A stretch of DNA of 64,000 nt from Sulfitobacter indolifex (GCF_022788655.1 NZ_CP084951.1:1364001-1428000), one strand, 5' to 3'. Shown: positions 1 to 12,583, counted from the stretch's first letter. Program-made: numbers and translations. The notes: generated from the sequence alone by a model not told the origin.

Positions 1-399
1 CTGGTCGACAAGGTCGAAGAGATCAACGGCACCGAGAGTGCTGTCGGCTACAAAAACGTGACCATGAACGAGCCGCATTTTCAGGGCCACTTCCCCGGCA
101 CGCCAATCATGCCGGGCGTCACCATCGTTGAGGCGATGGCCCAGACGGCGGGTGTCATGGTGGGTGCCGCGCTTGGCATGGAAGACCGCAACATGCTGAT
201 CTACTTCATGTCGATCGACAAATGTAAGTTCCGCCGCAAGGTTGGCCCCGGCGATGTGCTGCGGATGGACCTGAAAACCCTGCGCGGCAAGCCAGGTGCG
301 AAGATCTGGAAGTTCAGTGGTGTTGCCACCGTTGAAGGCGAAATGGCTGCCGAGGCCGAGTTCATGGCGATGATGGACCTGCCACAGGACGCAGCATGA
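1..399 (+). CDS. fabZ: 3-hydroxyacyl-ACP dehydratase FabZ (5' end cut by window edge)
   Basis: FabZ removes water from 3-hydroxyacyl-ACP in cytosolic type II fatty acid synthesis. The reading frame is open from base 1, so the start lies outside the window. The hotdog-fold motif [11 protein letters not shown], with the catalytic histidine, follows about 27 visible residues in. The stop codon overlaps the lpxA start (ATGA, 396-399), so fabZ is co-translated with the lipid A genes, a common arrangement because 3-hydroxyacyl-ACP is the shared branch-point substrate. The GTG at 58 is internal and not the real start. Family assignment is firm. Confidence 0.95.
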   Translation: MVDKVEEINGTESAVGYKNVTMNEPHFQGHFPGTPIMPGVTIVEAMAQTAGVMVGAALGMEDRNMLIYFMSIDKCKFRRKVGPGDVLRMDLKTLRGKPGAKIWKFSGVATVEGEMAAEAEFMAMMDLPQDAA

Positions 400-1178
400 G
401 CAATATCCACCCCAGTGCCGTGATCGAAGAGGGCGCGCAGATCGACCCTTCGGCACGCGTCGGCCCTTTTTGCGTGGTCGGCCCTGAGGTCGTGCTGAAG
501 GCGGATGTGGAGCTGAAATCCCATGTGATCGTCACCGGCCAGACTGAGGTCGGCGCAGGCACGGTGATTTTCCCCTTCGCGGTGATCGGTGAAATTCCAC
601 AGGATTTGAAGTTCAAGGGCGAAGCCAGCCGTCTGGTTATCGGCGCGCGGAACCGCATCCGCGAGCATGTCACCATGAACTGCGGCACCGAAGGCGGTGG
701 CGGCGTGACGCGCGTGGGCGACGACGGGCTGTTCATGGCGGGCTGTCACATCGCCCATGACGCCATCATCGGCGACCGGGTGATCGTGGTGAACTCTGCC
801 GCTGTCGCGGGGCATTGCGTGCTTGAAGACGATGTGATCGTTGGCGGGCTCTCGGGCATCCACCAATGGGTGCGCATCGGTCAGGGCGCGATTATTGGCG
901 CGGTGACGATGGTGACCAATGACGTGATCCCCTACGGCCTTGTGCAAGCGTCGCGCGGTGATCTGGATGGGTTGAACCTTGTCGGGTTGAAGCGCGCAGG
1001 CGTGGCGCGCAGCGACATTACCGCGCTCCGTGCGGCGTTTCAGATGTTGGCGCAGGGCGAGGGGACGTTCTCGGACCGGGCGCGGCGCTTGGGCGAAGAA
1101 ACCCAAAGCGATTACGTCCGCCAGATCGTGGATTTTGTCATGGCCGACACGGGCCGCCATTTCTTGACGCCGAAATGA
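396..1178 (+). CDS. lpxA: UDP-N-acetylglucosamine O-acyltransferase LpxA
   Basis: LpxA transfers a 3-hydroxyacyl chain from ACP to UDP-GlcNAc, the first step of lipid A synthesis, in the cytosol. The 260-residue product is the normal family length. The first two thirds is a left-handed beta helix built from hexapeptide repeats; the HIAHD motif at about residues 118-122 supplies the catalytic histidine (His121 here, equivalent to His125 in E. coli). The C-terminal part is the helical domain. It overlaps fabZ and lpxI by 4 bases each, so the set is a tight operon. Confidence 0.96.
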   Translation: MSNIHPSAVIEEGAQIDPSARVGPFCVVGPEVVLKADVELKSHVIVTGQTEVGAGTVIFPFAVIGEIPQDLKFKGEASRLVIGARNRIREHVTMNCGTEGGGGVTRVGDDGLFMAGCHIAHDAIIGDRVIVVNSAAVAGHCVLEDDVIVGGLSGIHQWVRIGQGAIIGAVTMVTNDVIPYGLVQASRGDLDGLNLVGLKRAGVARSDITALRAAFQMLAQGEGTFSDRARRLGEETQSDYVRQIVDFVMADTGRHFLTPK

Positions 1179-1975
1179 GCCTTGCGCTGATCGCCGGACG
1201 CGGCGGCTTGCCCGCACGGGTGGCGGCAGCGCAGGCCGAGCCGCCTTTGGTTTGCGTCTATGAAGGCAGCGCGCCGGATGGGTTGAAGGCAGACCTGACG
1301 TTCCGGTTAGAGACGCTTGGCAGTATTTTGGCGCATCTTTTGGGCGTGGGCATTCGCGAGGTTTGTCTCTGCGGCGCAATCGACCGGCCGACGCTTGATC
1401 CCGCGAAACTCGATATGCGCACAGCACCTTTGGTGCCGCAATTCAAACAGGCGCTGGCGGCGGGCGATAATGGCGCGCTTGAGGTGATCAAGACGATTTT
1501 CGAAGACCACGGTCTGCGTGTTGTCGGGGCTGATGAACTGGTGCCGGACCTGTTGTCCGATAGTGGCGTGCTTTCGCGCGAGTTGCCAGATGAGCAGATG
1601 CGCCGGGATGCCGCGCGCGGGGCGGCCGTGCTGGGTGGCTTGGCGGCGCTCGACATCGGGCAGGCCTGCGTCATCGGGCGCGAACAGGTTTACGGGGTTG
1701 AGACCATCGGCGGCACGGATCACCTGCTGGCGACCCTGCCAGAAGCGGTGGGCGCGGCGCGTGCAGTGCTCTGTAAGGGACCGAAGGCTGGCCAAATCCG
1801 TGAGATCGATCTCCCGACCATCGGCCCAGACACATTGCGTGCCGCCCATGCGGCGGGGCTGGCGGGCGTGGTTGTCACTGCGGGCGGCGTGATGCTGCTC
1901 GAGCGTGATACCTGCGTGGCACTGGCTGATGAGCTTGGTCTGGTGCTCTGGGTCCGAGAGGAAGACGCGACATGA
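1175..1975 (+). CDS. lpxI: UDP-2,3-diacylglucosamine pyrophosphatase LpxI
   Basis: LpxI hydrolyses UDP-2,3-diacylglucosamine to lipid X, the step done by LpxH in gammaproteobacteria; LpxI is the form usual in alphaproteobacteria. The 266-residue protein begins with the family N-terminus LALIAGRGGLP and carries the family's second domain with the GTDHLL segment around residues 180-190. Its place between lpxA and lpxB, with 4-base overlaps on both sides, supports the call. No LpxH-like metallophosphoesterase is visible nearby. Confidence 0.93.
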   Translation: MSLALIAGRGGLPARVAAAQAEPPLVCVYEGSAPDGLKADLTFRLETLGSILAHLLGVGIREVCLCGAIDRPTLDPAKLDMRTAPLVPQFKQALAAGDNGALEVIKTIFEDHGLRVVGADELVPDLLSDSGVLSRELPDEQMRRDAARGAAVLGGLAALDIGQACVIGREQVYGVETIGGTDHLLATLPEAVGAARAVLCKGPKAGQIREIDLPTIGPDTLRAAHAAGLAGVVVTAGGVMLLERDTCVALADELGLVLWVREEDAT

Positions 1976-3123
1976 GACTGTTCATTCTGGCAGGCGAGCC
2001 TTCGGGAGACCGGTTGGGCGGCGCGCTGATGGCGGGGCTGAAAGAGCTTTGTCCTGAAGTGACCTTTGACGGCATCGGCGGGCCAATGATGATGGCGCAG
2101 GGGCTGGAAAGCCGTTTCAACATGGACGAGCTGAGCGTCATGGGGTTGGCCGAAATCCTGCCCAAATACCGCGCGTTGATGGCCCGGATCAATGAGACGG
2201 CACAGGCGGTGGTTGAGACCAAGCCAGACGTGCTCATCACCATCGACAGTCCCGATTTTTCCCTGCGTGTGGCGCGTAAGGTGAAAGAGAAATCTAACAT
2301 CAGAACAGTGCATTACGTGGCCCCGACCGTCTGGGCATGGCGCCCCGGCCGGGCCGAGAAGATGGCGCGCTCGGTCGATCATGTGCTGGCGCTTTTCCCA
2401 TTTGAGCCGCCCTATATGGAAGCGGCGGGTATGGCCTGTGATTTCGTCGGCCATCCGGTTGTGGCCGAGCCGATCGCCGATGATGCTGCCGCTGCGGCCT
2501 TCCGCGCCGAACATCGCCTGGCCGATGCGCCGCTGTTGCTGGCCTTGCCCGGCTCGCGCCGGGGCGAAGTCACGCGGCTGGCGCCGGTGTTTCAGCAGGT
2601 TGTAGCACGGCTGGTGGAGGCGGAGCCTTCCTTGCGCGTCGTGGTGCCTGCGGCGGCTCCGGTGGCCGCGCTGGTCAAACAGGTGACGCGCAATTGGGCA
2701 GGCAACCCGCTGGTGCTCGATCCGCGCGACCATACGACCGAAGAGTTCACCGCCACCAAACGCGCCGCTTTTCGCGCGGCGGATGTGGCATTGGCGGCCT
2801 CGGGCACAGTGTCGCTGGAGCTTGCTGCGGTGAACACGCCGATGGTCATTGCCTATGACATGAATTGGATCAGCCGTCAGATCATCGGGCGGATGCTGCG
2901 GGTGGATACGGTGACGCTGGTTAATCTGGTCTCAGAAACCCGCGTGGTGCCGGAATTTATCGGCGCCAACTGCCGCCCCGGACCCATTGCCGAAGGCGTC
3001 TTGCAGGTGCTGCGCGCACCCGGCGCACAGAAGGACGCAATGGCGCTGACGATGGAGCGATTGGGGCAGGGTGGTGAGGCACCGGGCCTGCGGGCCGCGC
3101 GCGCCGTGCTTGCGCGGCTGTAG
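1972..3123 (+). CDS. lpxB: Lipid-A-disaccharide synthase LpxB
   Basis: LpxB is a GT-B fold glycosyltransferase (family GT19) that joins lipid X to UDP-diacylglucosamine to form the lipid A disaccharide at the inner face of the cytoplasmic membrane. The 383-residue protein starts with the typical LFILAGEPSGDRLG segment and contains the conserved HYVAPTVWAWRPGRA stretch near residue 108 and a GSRRGEV motif near 195. It is the last gene of the fabZ-lpxA-lpxI-lpxB operon, and its end is 6 bases from the convergent mnmA stop. Confidence 0.96.
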   Translation: MRLFILAGEPSGDRLGGALMAGLKELCPEVTFDGIGGPMMMAQGLESRFNMDELSVMGLAEILPKYRALMARINETAQAVVETKPDVLITIDSPDFSLRVARKVKEKSNIRTVHYVAPTVWAWRPGRAEKMARSVDHVLALFPFEPPYMEAAGMACDFVGHPVVAEPIADDAAAAAFRAEHRLADAPLLLALPGSRRGEVTRLAPVFQQVVARLVEAEPSLRVVVPAAAPVAALVKQVTRNWAGNPLVLDPRDHTTEEFTATKRAAFRAADVALAASGTVSLELAAVNTPMVIAYDMNWISRQIIGRMLRVDTVTLVNLVSETRVVPEFIGANCRPGPIAEGVLQVLRAPGAQKDAMALTMERLGQGGEAPGLRAARAVLARL

Positions 3124-3129
3124 GCGCGG

Positions 3130-4272
3130 CTAGCCCCGGTGGATCCAGCCACCCCCGAAGATGCGGGTGCTTTCAGGATCATAGAACACACAAGCCTGAC
3201 CCGGTGACACACCTTCCTCGGCGGTCAGCAGTTCAACCTCAGCCTCTGTCGCGCTGATCGGACGCAGGATCGCATCGCGCGGCGGACGGGTGGAGCGCAC
3301 GCGCACGGTGATGTTCCACTCTGACCGCGAGGTCAGGGGCTCATCGCCCAGCCAGTTGATCTCACGCACCGGGATTTTGCGGGTGGCAAGCATGGATTTC
3401 GGGCCGACAACGACCTCTTTACGCTCAGCATCCAGTTTTACCACATAAAGCGGATCCGCCAGACCGCCTATGCCCAAGCCCCGGCGCTGGCCGATGGTGT
3501 AGTGGATCACGCCCTCATGTTTCGCCAGCACATTGCCTTCGGTATCAACGATATTACCCGGATCGGCAGCCTCAGGACGCAGTTTGCGGATCACCGCAGC
3601 ATAGTCGCCGTTGGGGACGAAACAGATGTCTTGGCTGTCGGGTTTGTCAGCCACCACCAGCCCATATTTTGCTGCCAGCGCACGGGTGTCATCCTTGCTC
3701 GGCAGATGGCCCAGGGGGAAGCGCAGGTAGTCGAGTTGTTCTTCGGTGGTGGAGAATAGAAAATAGCTTTGGTCGCGGTTGCCATCGGCAGCAGCGTGCA
3801 ACTCGGGGCCGTTTTCGCCCATCTTGCGCTGGATATAGTGACCCGTAGCCATACAGTCGGCTTCAAGGTCCTTGGCGGTTTCCAGCAAATCCTTGAATTT
3901 CACCCGCTCGTTACAGCGAATGCAGGGCACGGGTGTCGCGCCGCCAAGGTAGCTGTCGGCAAACTCATCAATCACCGCGTCTTTGAAGACGTTTTCATAG
4001 TCCAACACATAGTGCGGAAAGCCCATTTCTTCGGCCACGCGGCGCGCATCCTGAATATCAACGCCCGCGCAACAGGCACCTTTTTTGGCCAGCGCCGCAC
4101 CGTGATCGTAAAGCTGGAGGGTGACGCCGACGACGTCATACCCCTCATCCGCCAGCATGGCGGCAACCACCGAACTGTCCACACCGCCAGACATCGCCAC
4201 AACCACCCGCGTGTCAGCGGGGGCTTTGGCAAAGCCAAGCGAATTGAGCGGCGGGGTCTGATCAAGGGCCAT
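3130..4272 (-). CDS. mnmA: tRNA-specific 2-thiouridylase MnmA
   Basis: MnmA thiolates U34 of Lys, Glu and Gln tRNAs using ATP and a sulfur relay. The 380-residue protein has the PP-loop SGGVDS at residues 28-33, which binds ATP, and the two conserved cysteines used in sulfur transfer, Cys117 in VPCIRC and Cys217 in DSQDICF. It is convergent with lpxB and divergent from sciP. The short space upstream (4273-4377) holds the inverted repeat TAGGA-AAA-TCCTA at 4301-4313, whose role is unknown. Confidence 0.96.
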   Translation of the reverse strand: MALDQTPPLNSLGFAKAPADTRVVVAMSGGVDSSVVAAMLADEGYDVVGVTLQLYDHGAALAKKGACCAGVDIQDARRVAEEMGFPHYVLDYENVFKDAVIDEFADSYLGGATPVPCIRCNERVKFKDLLETAKDLEADCMATGHYIQRKMGENGPELHAAADGNRDQSYFLFSTTEEQLDYLRFPLGHLPSKDDTRALAAKYGLVVADKPDSQDICFVPNGDYAAVIRKLRPEAADPGNIVDTEGNVLAKHEGVIHYTIGQRRGLGIGGLADPLYVVKLDAERKEVVVGPKSMLATRKIPVREINWLGDEPLTSRSEWNITVRVRSTRPPRDAILRPISATEAEVELLTAEEGVSPGQACVFYDPESTRIFGGGWIHRG

Positions 4273-4377
4273 GGGTATCTCCGGAGTTTGTGCGCGAATA
4301 TAGGAAAATCCTACCTAGTCACAAGGGCAGGCTTCACTCCGCGTTAAGGCACATGGGGGTTATTGGGCGCCAGAACA

Positions 4378-4671
4378 ATGGCGGATGATGCGATGTACCT
4401 GAAAAAAGTCGATGGGCCACGGTCTGTTACCCTCGCTGACGGGAGCGTGATGTCCCGTGCCGACCTGCCCAGTGCCGATATCCGAAGGTGGGTCGCCTCT
4501 CGCAAGGCGGCAGTTGTGCGCGGCGTGGTCTATGGGCTGATCACCCAGTCCGAAGCTCTGGAGCGATATGGCATCAGTGAGGATGAGTTTATGGAGTGGC
4601 TTCAAGCGGTTACAGAGCATGGAGAGGGGGCGTTGAAGGCCACGGCCCTATATAAATATAGACAACTTTAA
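4378..4671 (+). CDS. sciP: SciP-like CtrA inhibitor (DUF1153)
   Basis: SciP in Caulobacter binds CtrA and stops it recruiting RNA polymerase in G1 cells. This protein of about 97 residues has the family layout: an N-terminal segment with the LADLPxxDxxRWVxxRKAxVV pattern forming a helix-turn-helix, followed by a second helix pair around YGISEDEFMEWL. I chose the ATG at 4378; a second ATG at 4393 (before YLKKVDGP) is possible, and neither has a strong ribosome binding site. It lies directly upstream of ctrA on the same strand, so regulator and target are side by side. The family call is strong; inhibition of CtrA is inferred from Caulobacter. Confidence 0.85.
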   Translation: MADDAMYLKKVDGPRSVTLADGSVMSRADLPSADIRRWVASRKAAVVRGVVYGLITQSEALERYGISEDEFMEWLQAVTEHGEGALKATALYKYRQL

Positions 4672-4675
4672 GTTG
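4663..4675. repeat. 13-base palindrome at the end of sciP
   Basis: CAACTT-T-AAGTTG is a perfect inverted repeat spanning the last codons and the stop of sciP. It is AT-rich and followed by TTAAG, so it could be an operator half of the ctrA promoter region or a weak hairpin. No T-tract follows, so it is not an obvious terminator. Confidence 0.4.
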
Positions 4676-4698
4676 TTAAGATAGCATACTTAGTATCG

Positions 4699-4714
4699 GT
4701 AACGGGTAGTTAAC
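4699..4714 (+). promoter_or_regulatory. Candidate CtrA box upstream of ctrA
   Basis: The sequence GTAA-CGGGTAG-TTAAC matches the CtrA consensus TTAA-N7-TTAAC at all fixed positions but the first. It ends 50 bases before the ctrA start, a suitable place for autoregulation. CtrA autoregulation is established in Caulobacter; binding here is inferred from the motif and has not been shown. Confidence 0.5.
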
Positions 4715-4764
4715 CTTTTATGCTCAGGGTTGGACCATCGTCCCAGTTGAGCCGGAGAAACCGA

Positions 4765-5472
4765 ATGCGTGTATTGTTAGTTGAAGATGACCCGACCACT
4801 TCGCGCAGCATCGAATTGATGCTGACCCATGCGAATCTCAACGTCTATGCAACCGACCTCGGCGAAGAGGGGATCGATCTGGCAAAGCTTTATGACTACG
4901 ATTTAATTCTGCTTGATCTCGATCTGCCAGATATGAACGGCCATGACGTGCTGCGCCAATTGCGGCTGGCGCGGATTGATACCCCGATCCTGATCCTTTC
5001 TGGTGCAGATGACACAGAAAATAAGATTAGGGGATTTGGGTTCGGTGCTGACGACTATTTGACCAAACCGTTCCACCGCGAAGAACTGGTGGCCCGTATC
5101 CACGCGATCATTCGCCGCTCTAAGGGGCATGCACAATCGGTGATTGAAACTGGACAGGTGGCTGTTAACCTTGACGCGAAAACTGTCAGTGTGAATGATA
5201 GCCCCGTGCATCTGACGGGCAAAGAATACCAAATGCTGGAACTGCTTAGCCTGCGCAAAGGGACGACCCTGACCAAGGAAATGTTTCTGAACCATCTCTA
5301 TGGCGGCATGGATGAACCCGAGTTGAAGATCATCGATGTCTTCATCTGCAAGTTGCGCAAAAAGCTGAGCCAGGCAACAGGCGGTGAAAGTTATATCGAA
5401 ACGGTCTGGGGGCGTGGCTATGTGCTGCGCGATCCTGAGCCTGCAACGATGGATCTGGCGGCCAGCGCCTGA
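4765..5472 (+). CDS. ctrA: Cell-cycle response regulator CtrA
   Basis: CtrA is an OmpR-type response regulator. In Rhodobacteraceae it mainly drives motility, gene transfer agent and related genes rather than being essential. The 235-residue protein has a receiver domain with acidic residues EDD at 7-9, phospho-acceptor Asp51 and Lys101, then a winged helix. The segments [12 protein letters not shown] and [15 protein letters not shown] are typical of CtrA. The ATG at 4765 is preferred over 4720 because it gives the family N-terminus [10 protein letters not shown] and is preceded by GGAG at a suitable distance. It sits just downstream of sciP. Confidence 0.95.
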   Translation: MRVLLVEDDPTTSRSIELMLTHANLNVYATDLGEEGIDLAKLYDYDLILLDLDLPDMNGHDVLRQLRLARIDTPILILSGADDTENKIRGFGFGADDYLTKPFHREELVARIHAIIRRSKGHAQSVIETGQVAVNLDAKTVSVNDSPVHLTGKEYQMLELLSLRKGTTLTKEMFLNHLYGGMDEPELKIIDVFICKLRKKLSQATGGESYIETVWGRGYVLRDPEPATMDLAASA

Positions 5473-5505
5473 CAGGCTGACTGCATGTCCTAAAACCGCT
5501 AGACC

Positions 5506-9766
<4,261 letters not shown>

Positions 9767-9794
9767 CATCAGGCAGCCATTTTTGTTCGCGAAT

Positions 9795-9809
9795 GTTCTC
9801 ATAAAGTTC
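9795..9809 (+). promoter_or_regulatory. LexA (SOS) operator, alphaproteobacterial type
   Basis: GTTCTCATAAAGTTC is a perfect match to GTTC-N7-GTTC, the direct-repeat operator bound by LexA in Alphaproteobacteria including Rhodobacter. A third GTTC lies at 9785-9788 with six-base spacing, so the site is a run of three half-sites. It is 56 bases upstream of the small gene at 9866, a normal operator position. Binding is inferred from the motif. Confidence 0.7.
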
Positions 9810-9865
9810 TTTACAGGTGGGGCTGAAAATGAGAACAAAGAGGCAACAAAGATGAGGAGGTAACG

Positions 9866-9994
9866 ATGATGACTTACACCACGTTGAAAACGATCGCCTT
9901 AAGGTCGCAGGCCACATTGCTGCAAGATGCAGCAGGGGCCGCAGCTTTGATTGTGATGCTGGTCGTCGGTTTGCATCTGCCCGCCTTTATCTGA
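9866..9994 (+). CDS. 42-residue single-pass membrane protein behind a LexA box
   Basis: The start ATG follows an unusually strong ribosome binding site, AGGAGG with five-base spacing. The 42-residue product has a polar N-terminus (MMTYTTLKTIALRSQATLL) and one hydrophobic stretch from about residue 22 to 42 (AAGAAALIVMLVVGLHLPAF), predicted to cross the membrane once. With a perfect LexA box upstream and a terminator downstream, it forms a single-gene unit. Caulobacter has a 29-residue SOS-induced membrane inhibitor of division, SidA; this protein has the same genetic logic, but I cannot claim sequence homology. Function is unknown. Confidence 0.75.
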   Translation: MMTYTTLKTIALRSQATLLQDAAGAAALIVMLVVGLHLPAFI

Positions 9995-10111
9995 GTTCTG
10001 CCTGAGGCTCTCATGCCGCTTTGTCTGCTGCATCCGTCCCAATTTGATGCACCGATTTGCCTGTCCGCGTCGGACTATGACCAAGCGGGTCCCACATGAG
10101 TAACGCCTACT

Positions 10112-10151
10112 AACGCCGCCATCCCCATCAGGATGTGCGGCGTTTTTTTTT
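10112..10151 (+). terminator. Rho-independent terminator
   Basis: AACGCCGC (10112-10119) pairs with GCGGCGTT (10137-10144), with an inner ATCC/GGAT pairing, followed by a run of T residues to 10151. It closes the transcript of the small LexA-box gene, and perhaps of recG, before the convergent gene at 10196. The space 9995-10111 holds no convincing gene. Confidence 0.85.
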
Positions 10152-10195
10152 ATGGGAGCTGTTGGGAAAGAGACGTCTTCAGAAGCCCAGCAGGC

Positions 10196-10657
10196 TTAGC
10201 GCTCGCGTGCCTCAACAGGGGCTTCGGCATTTTGCATCGCCTCATTCAGTGCTTCGATGCTAAGCATGATGGACGCATGGCGGTTTTTATAAGCGGTCGC
10301 TGGGGTCAGCACTTCGAACCCGTCAAACGGGGCGTCTGGCACGGGGCCTTCGCCTTTAAGCATAGCGCGCAGTTGATCACGGGCGGTAGTGACCTGCGCG
10401 AGCGAAGCTCCGGGGGCAGCGGCGCCCACAACGGCGGCGGCAGCCTGACCCAATGCGCAGGCTTTTACGTCCTGCTTCATCTCAGCCAAATGTCCATCCT
10501 TGACGCGCACATCCACCGTCACCGTAGAGCCGCAGAGGGGCGAGCGGCGTTTGACGCTGGCCTGCGCATCCTCCATGCGGCCCAGATGTGGGATCTCTGC
10601 TGCAAGCGCCAGAATGCGCGCCGAGTAGAGCTTGATGAGGTCCGTCTCATCCGACAT
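10196..10657 (-). CDS. IscU/SufU-like iron-sulfur scaffold protein lacking the third cysteine
   Basis: The 153-residue protein belongs to the NifU N-terminal/SufU family, which holds nascent iron-sulfur clusters in the cytosol. Two of the usual three cysteines are present, Cys42 in PLCGSTV and Cys67 in KACALGQAAA. At the third position the expected Cys is a His (His127 in NRHASIML). The start MSDETDL at 10657 is chosen because the upstream in-frame residues do not look coding. It is divergent from hisI. The missing ligand could mean an altered cluster or a role other than de novo assembly. Confidence 0.8.
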   Translation of the reverse strand: MSDETDLIKLYSARILALAAEIPHLGRMEDAQASVKRRSPLCGSTVTVDVRVKDGHLAEMKQDVKACALGQAAAAVVGAAAPGASLAQVTTARDQLRAMLKGEGPVPDAPFDGFEVLTPATAYKNRHASIMLSIEALNEAMQNAEAPVEARER

Positions 10658-10731
10658 GGCTGTTCCTTTTCGTGCTGAAACCCTACATAAGCGCCGCAGA
10701 CAAAGATGCAAATATTTCCACGAGGTGCCCG

Positions 10732-11091
10732 ATGACTTTTGATCCTGCAAGCCTTCAATTTAATGAGGCCGGTCTGATTCCGGTGATCGCGCAGGATGCC
10801 CAGACCTATGAGGTGTTGATGCTGGCGTGGATGAGCGCCGAAAGCATCACGCGTACATTGGAGAGCGGCAAAGTCACTTATTGGAGCCGCTCGCGGCAGG
10901 CCTTCTGGGTTAAGGGCGAGACCAGCGGGAATGTGCAAAAGCTGGTAGAGATGCGCGTTGATTGCGACCGCGATTGTCTGCTGGTGTTGGTTGAGCAGAG
11001 CGGTCCGGCCTGTCACACAGGGCGGCGCAACTGCTTTTACACTGCCATTCAAGGCGGCGAAGAAGTCGAATTGATGAGGCCTATGGTTTAA
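10732..11091 (+). CDS. hisI: Phosphoribosyl-AMP cyclohydrolase HisI
   Basis: HisI opens the purine ring of phosphoribosyl-AMP, the third step of histidine synthesis, as a zinc and magnesium enzyme. The 119-residue protein is a stand-alone HisI with no HisE domain. It shows the family motifs LAWMSAES, TYWSRSRQxxWxKGxTSGNxQ and the metal-binding DCDRDCLL and ACHTGRRNC. The ATG at 10732 follows GAGG. Its 3' end lies inside a 14-base tandem duplication. Other his genes are not present, so hisI is detached from a histidine operon. Confidence 0.95.
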   Translation: MTFDPASLQFNEAGLIPVIAQDAQTYEVLMLAWMSAESITRTLESGKVTYWSRSRQAFWVKGETSGNVQKLVEMRVDCDRDCLLVLVEQSGPACHTGRRNCFYTAIQGGEEVELMRPMV

Positions 11092-11104
11092 GGCCTATGG
11101 TTTA
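11077..11104 (+). repeat. Tandem 14-base duplication across the hisI stop
   Basis: The unit AGGCCTATGGTTTA occurs twice in direct succession (11077-11090 and 11091-11104). The first copy ends within the hisI stop codon. It looks like a recent slippage duplication without effect on the protein. Confidence 0.85.
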
Positions 11105-11114
11105 AGGTCTGTCA

Positions 11115-11972
11115 CTAAAGTCCTACCATAGAACGGATATCTCCGGGTGTCGCGCCGTTTTCCCGGTAGAGCGCGATGGCACGGGCGTCGTCACGTTTGG
11201 CGAGCCTTCTACCAGTTTCATCTCGGATCAAATGATGGTGGTGATAGCTGGGCTTTGGTAACTCAAGCAGGGCTTGCAGCACGATGTGAATATAGGTCGC
11301 ATCAAAAAGGTCGGCCCCTCGGGTGACCAGCGTGATGCCCTGCGCCGCGTCATCAATCACGACCGAAAGGTGGTAGGACGTGCCCATGTCCCGCCGCGCA
11401 AGGACCACGTCACCGACGGAGCGGATGAGCTGGTCGGGGGAGATGGTGGTTTCGCCGGTTTCCCCCGTTGGGCCGTGCCCGTTCTCAGTAAAACTAAGCG
11501 GTGTACCCTCAATTCTTTTCAAGGCCTTAGCCATATCTAGCCGCAGGGCCCCATCCTCGCGCGGGTGACCGGCATCGCGACAGGTTCCGGGGTAAATAAT
11601 GCCGTCGGGGCCAACGGGCGGTTCCGCGCCCTCTTGGGGGGCCGTTGTGGCGGCGGCGATGTCGCGGCGGTTGCAGGTGCACGCATAGAGCAGGCCGTCG
11701 GCCCATAGCACATCGAGGGCGGTTCGGTAGCTCTCCATCCGATCCGACTGGCGCATTACTGGCGTTGACCACTGGATCCCGAGCCATGCAAGTTCTTGAT
11801 AAATCTGCGCTTCCCATTGAGGACGGGCGCGAGATTGATCAATATCTTCAATACGAAGATGAAAGGTGCCTCCCGCCAATTGAGCCAAATTATAGGCCAA
11901 AAGCGCAGAATAGGCGTGGCCAAGGTGCAAAGGGCCGGTTGGAGATGGGGCAAACCTAGTTGTAAGAGTCAA
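11115..11972 (-). CDS. gluQ: Glutamyl-Q tRNA(Asp) synthetase GluQ
   Basis: GluQRS attaches glutamate to queuosine at position 34 of tRNA-Asp. The 285-residue protein resembles the catalytic half of glutamyl-tRNA synthetase without an anticodon domain: RFAPSPTGPLHLGHA at the N-terminus, a zinc site (CTCNRRD near residue 95 and the later GTCR), and a KMSKS-like LAKRDDARA near the C-terminus. The start is TTG at 11972, overlapping the TGA of the upstream methyltransferase gene; no other start keeps the conserved N-terminus. The two are likely translationally coupled. Confidence 0.93.
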   Translation of the reverse strand: MTLTTRFAPSPTGPLHLGHAYSALLAYNLAQLAGGTFHLRIEDIDQSRARPQWEAQIYQELAWLGIQWSTPVMRQSDRMESYRTALDVLWADGLLYACTCNRRDIAAATTAPQEGAEPPVGPDGIIYPGTCRDAGHPREDGALRLDMAKALKRIEGTPLSFTENGHGPTGETGETTISPDQLIRSVGDVVLARRDMGTSYHLSVVIDDAAQGITLVTRGADLFDATYIHIVLQALLELPKPSYHHHHLIRDETGRRLAKRDDARAIALYRENGATPGDIRSMVGL

Positions 11973-12583
11973 TTCTTTTCAATCAGATAGACTGTGGACT
12001 TCAGGTCAATTCCGGGCAGATGGGCGCCTTCCTCAGCATGGAGTAGGATTGCCGCGCCGCAGTCGGTCCATTCGTGGATCATGCCCAAAGCGCCACGGTC
12101 TGCCAATGCCTTTTCATTGAGGGAAAACAATAGCTTTCCGCGTTTTCCTAAGCTGTGCATCAAAGTGTCGAATAAACTGATCGGGGCGGCGCCCGGACCG
12201 ATCACGCCGATCGCGGTGATTGCCGCATAGGCACCGGGGGCGAACGGAAGGGGAGCATCAACTTCGAGCTCTAGAAGCTTGCGGTAAATGTTTTTTTTAT
12301 GCGCCACAGCCAGCATCGCGGCAGATACATCACCGCCGTCGATCGTGGTAAAACCTACATGTTTCAGCGCCGCACCAGACAACCCGGTACCACAACCAAT
12401 GTCGAAAATTGGAGCGTCTTTGTCATGTAGAAATTCAGCGAGGGTTGCAGCGGCGCGTTCGGGAGTGGCATAGCCCTGCGCCTTGATGTCGTCGTCGTAG
12501 CTGCTTGCCCATTCGTCGTAGAGGCTACGGATGACCTCGGCGCCGCGTGCCGCATAGGCCTTGTCGAAATAATGTTGTGTCAT
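11969..12583 (-). CDS. Class I SAM-dependent methyltransferase
   Basis: The 204-residue protein has the Rossmann SAM-binding motif FDIGCGTGLSGAAL near residues 80-93 and the acidic GGDVSAAMLAVA second motif. The substrate cannot be told. It overlaps gluQ by 4 bases, so it shares a transcript with a tRNA-modifying enzyme, but that alone does not make it a tRNA methyltransferase. Its ATG lies in the right arm of a perfect 8-base-pair hairpin (12581-12604), described separately. Confidence 0.82.
   Translation of the reverse strand: MTQHYFDKAYAARGAEVIRSLYDEWASSYDDDIKAQGYATPERAAATLAEFLHDKDAPIFDIGCGTGLSGAALKHVGFTTIDGGDVSAAMLAVAHKKNIYRKLLELEVDAPLPFAPGAYAAITAIGVIGPGAAPISLFDTLMHSLGKRGKLLFSLNEKALADRGALGMIHEWTDCGAAILLHAEEGAHLPGIDLKSTVYLIEKN

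Noticed and set aside
201..1427. 408-codon minus-strand frame across lpxA and lpxI
   Set aside because: It runs antisense to well-recognised lipid A genes and has Arg/His-rich composition typical of a shadow frame.
4720..4764. Upstream ATG (4720) as the ctrA start
   Set aside because: It would add 15 residues not seen in the family and has no ribosome binding site; the ATG at 4765 gives the standard CtrA N-terminus.
9785..9798. GTTC-N6-GTTC as a separate LexA box
   Set aside because: The spacing is one base short of the consensus; it is reported only as a third half-site of the perfect box at 9795-9809.
10013..10099. 28-codon frame after the LexA-box gene
   Set aside because: It has a weak GAGG before it but no recognisable pattern and no hydrophobic segment; it probably lies in the untranslated 3' part of the small-gene transcript.
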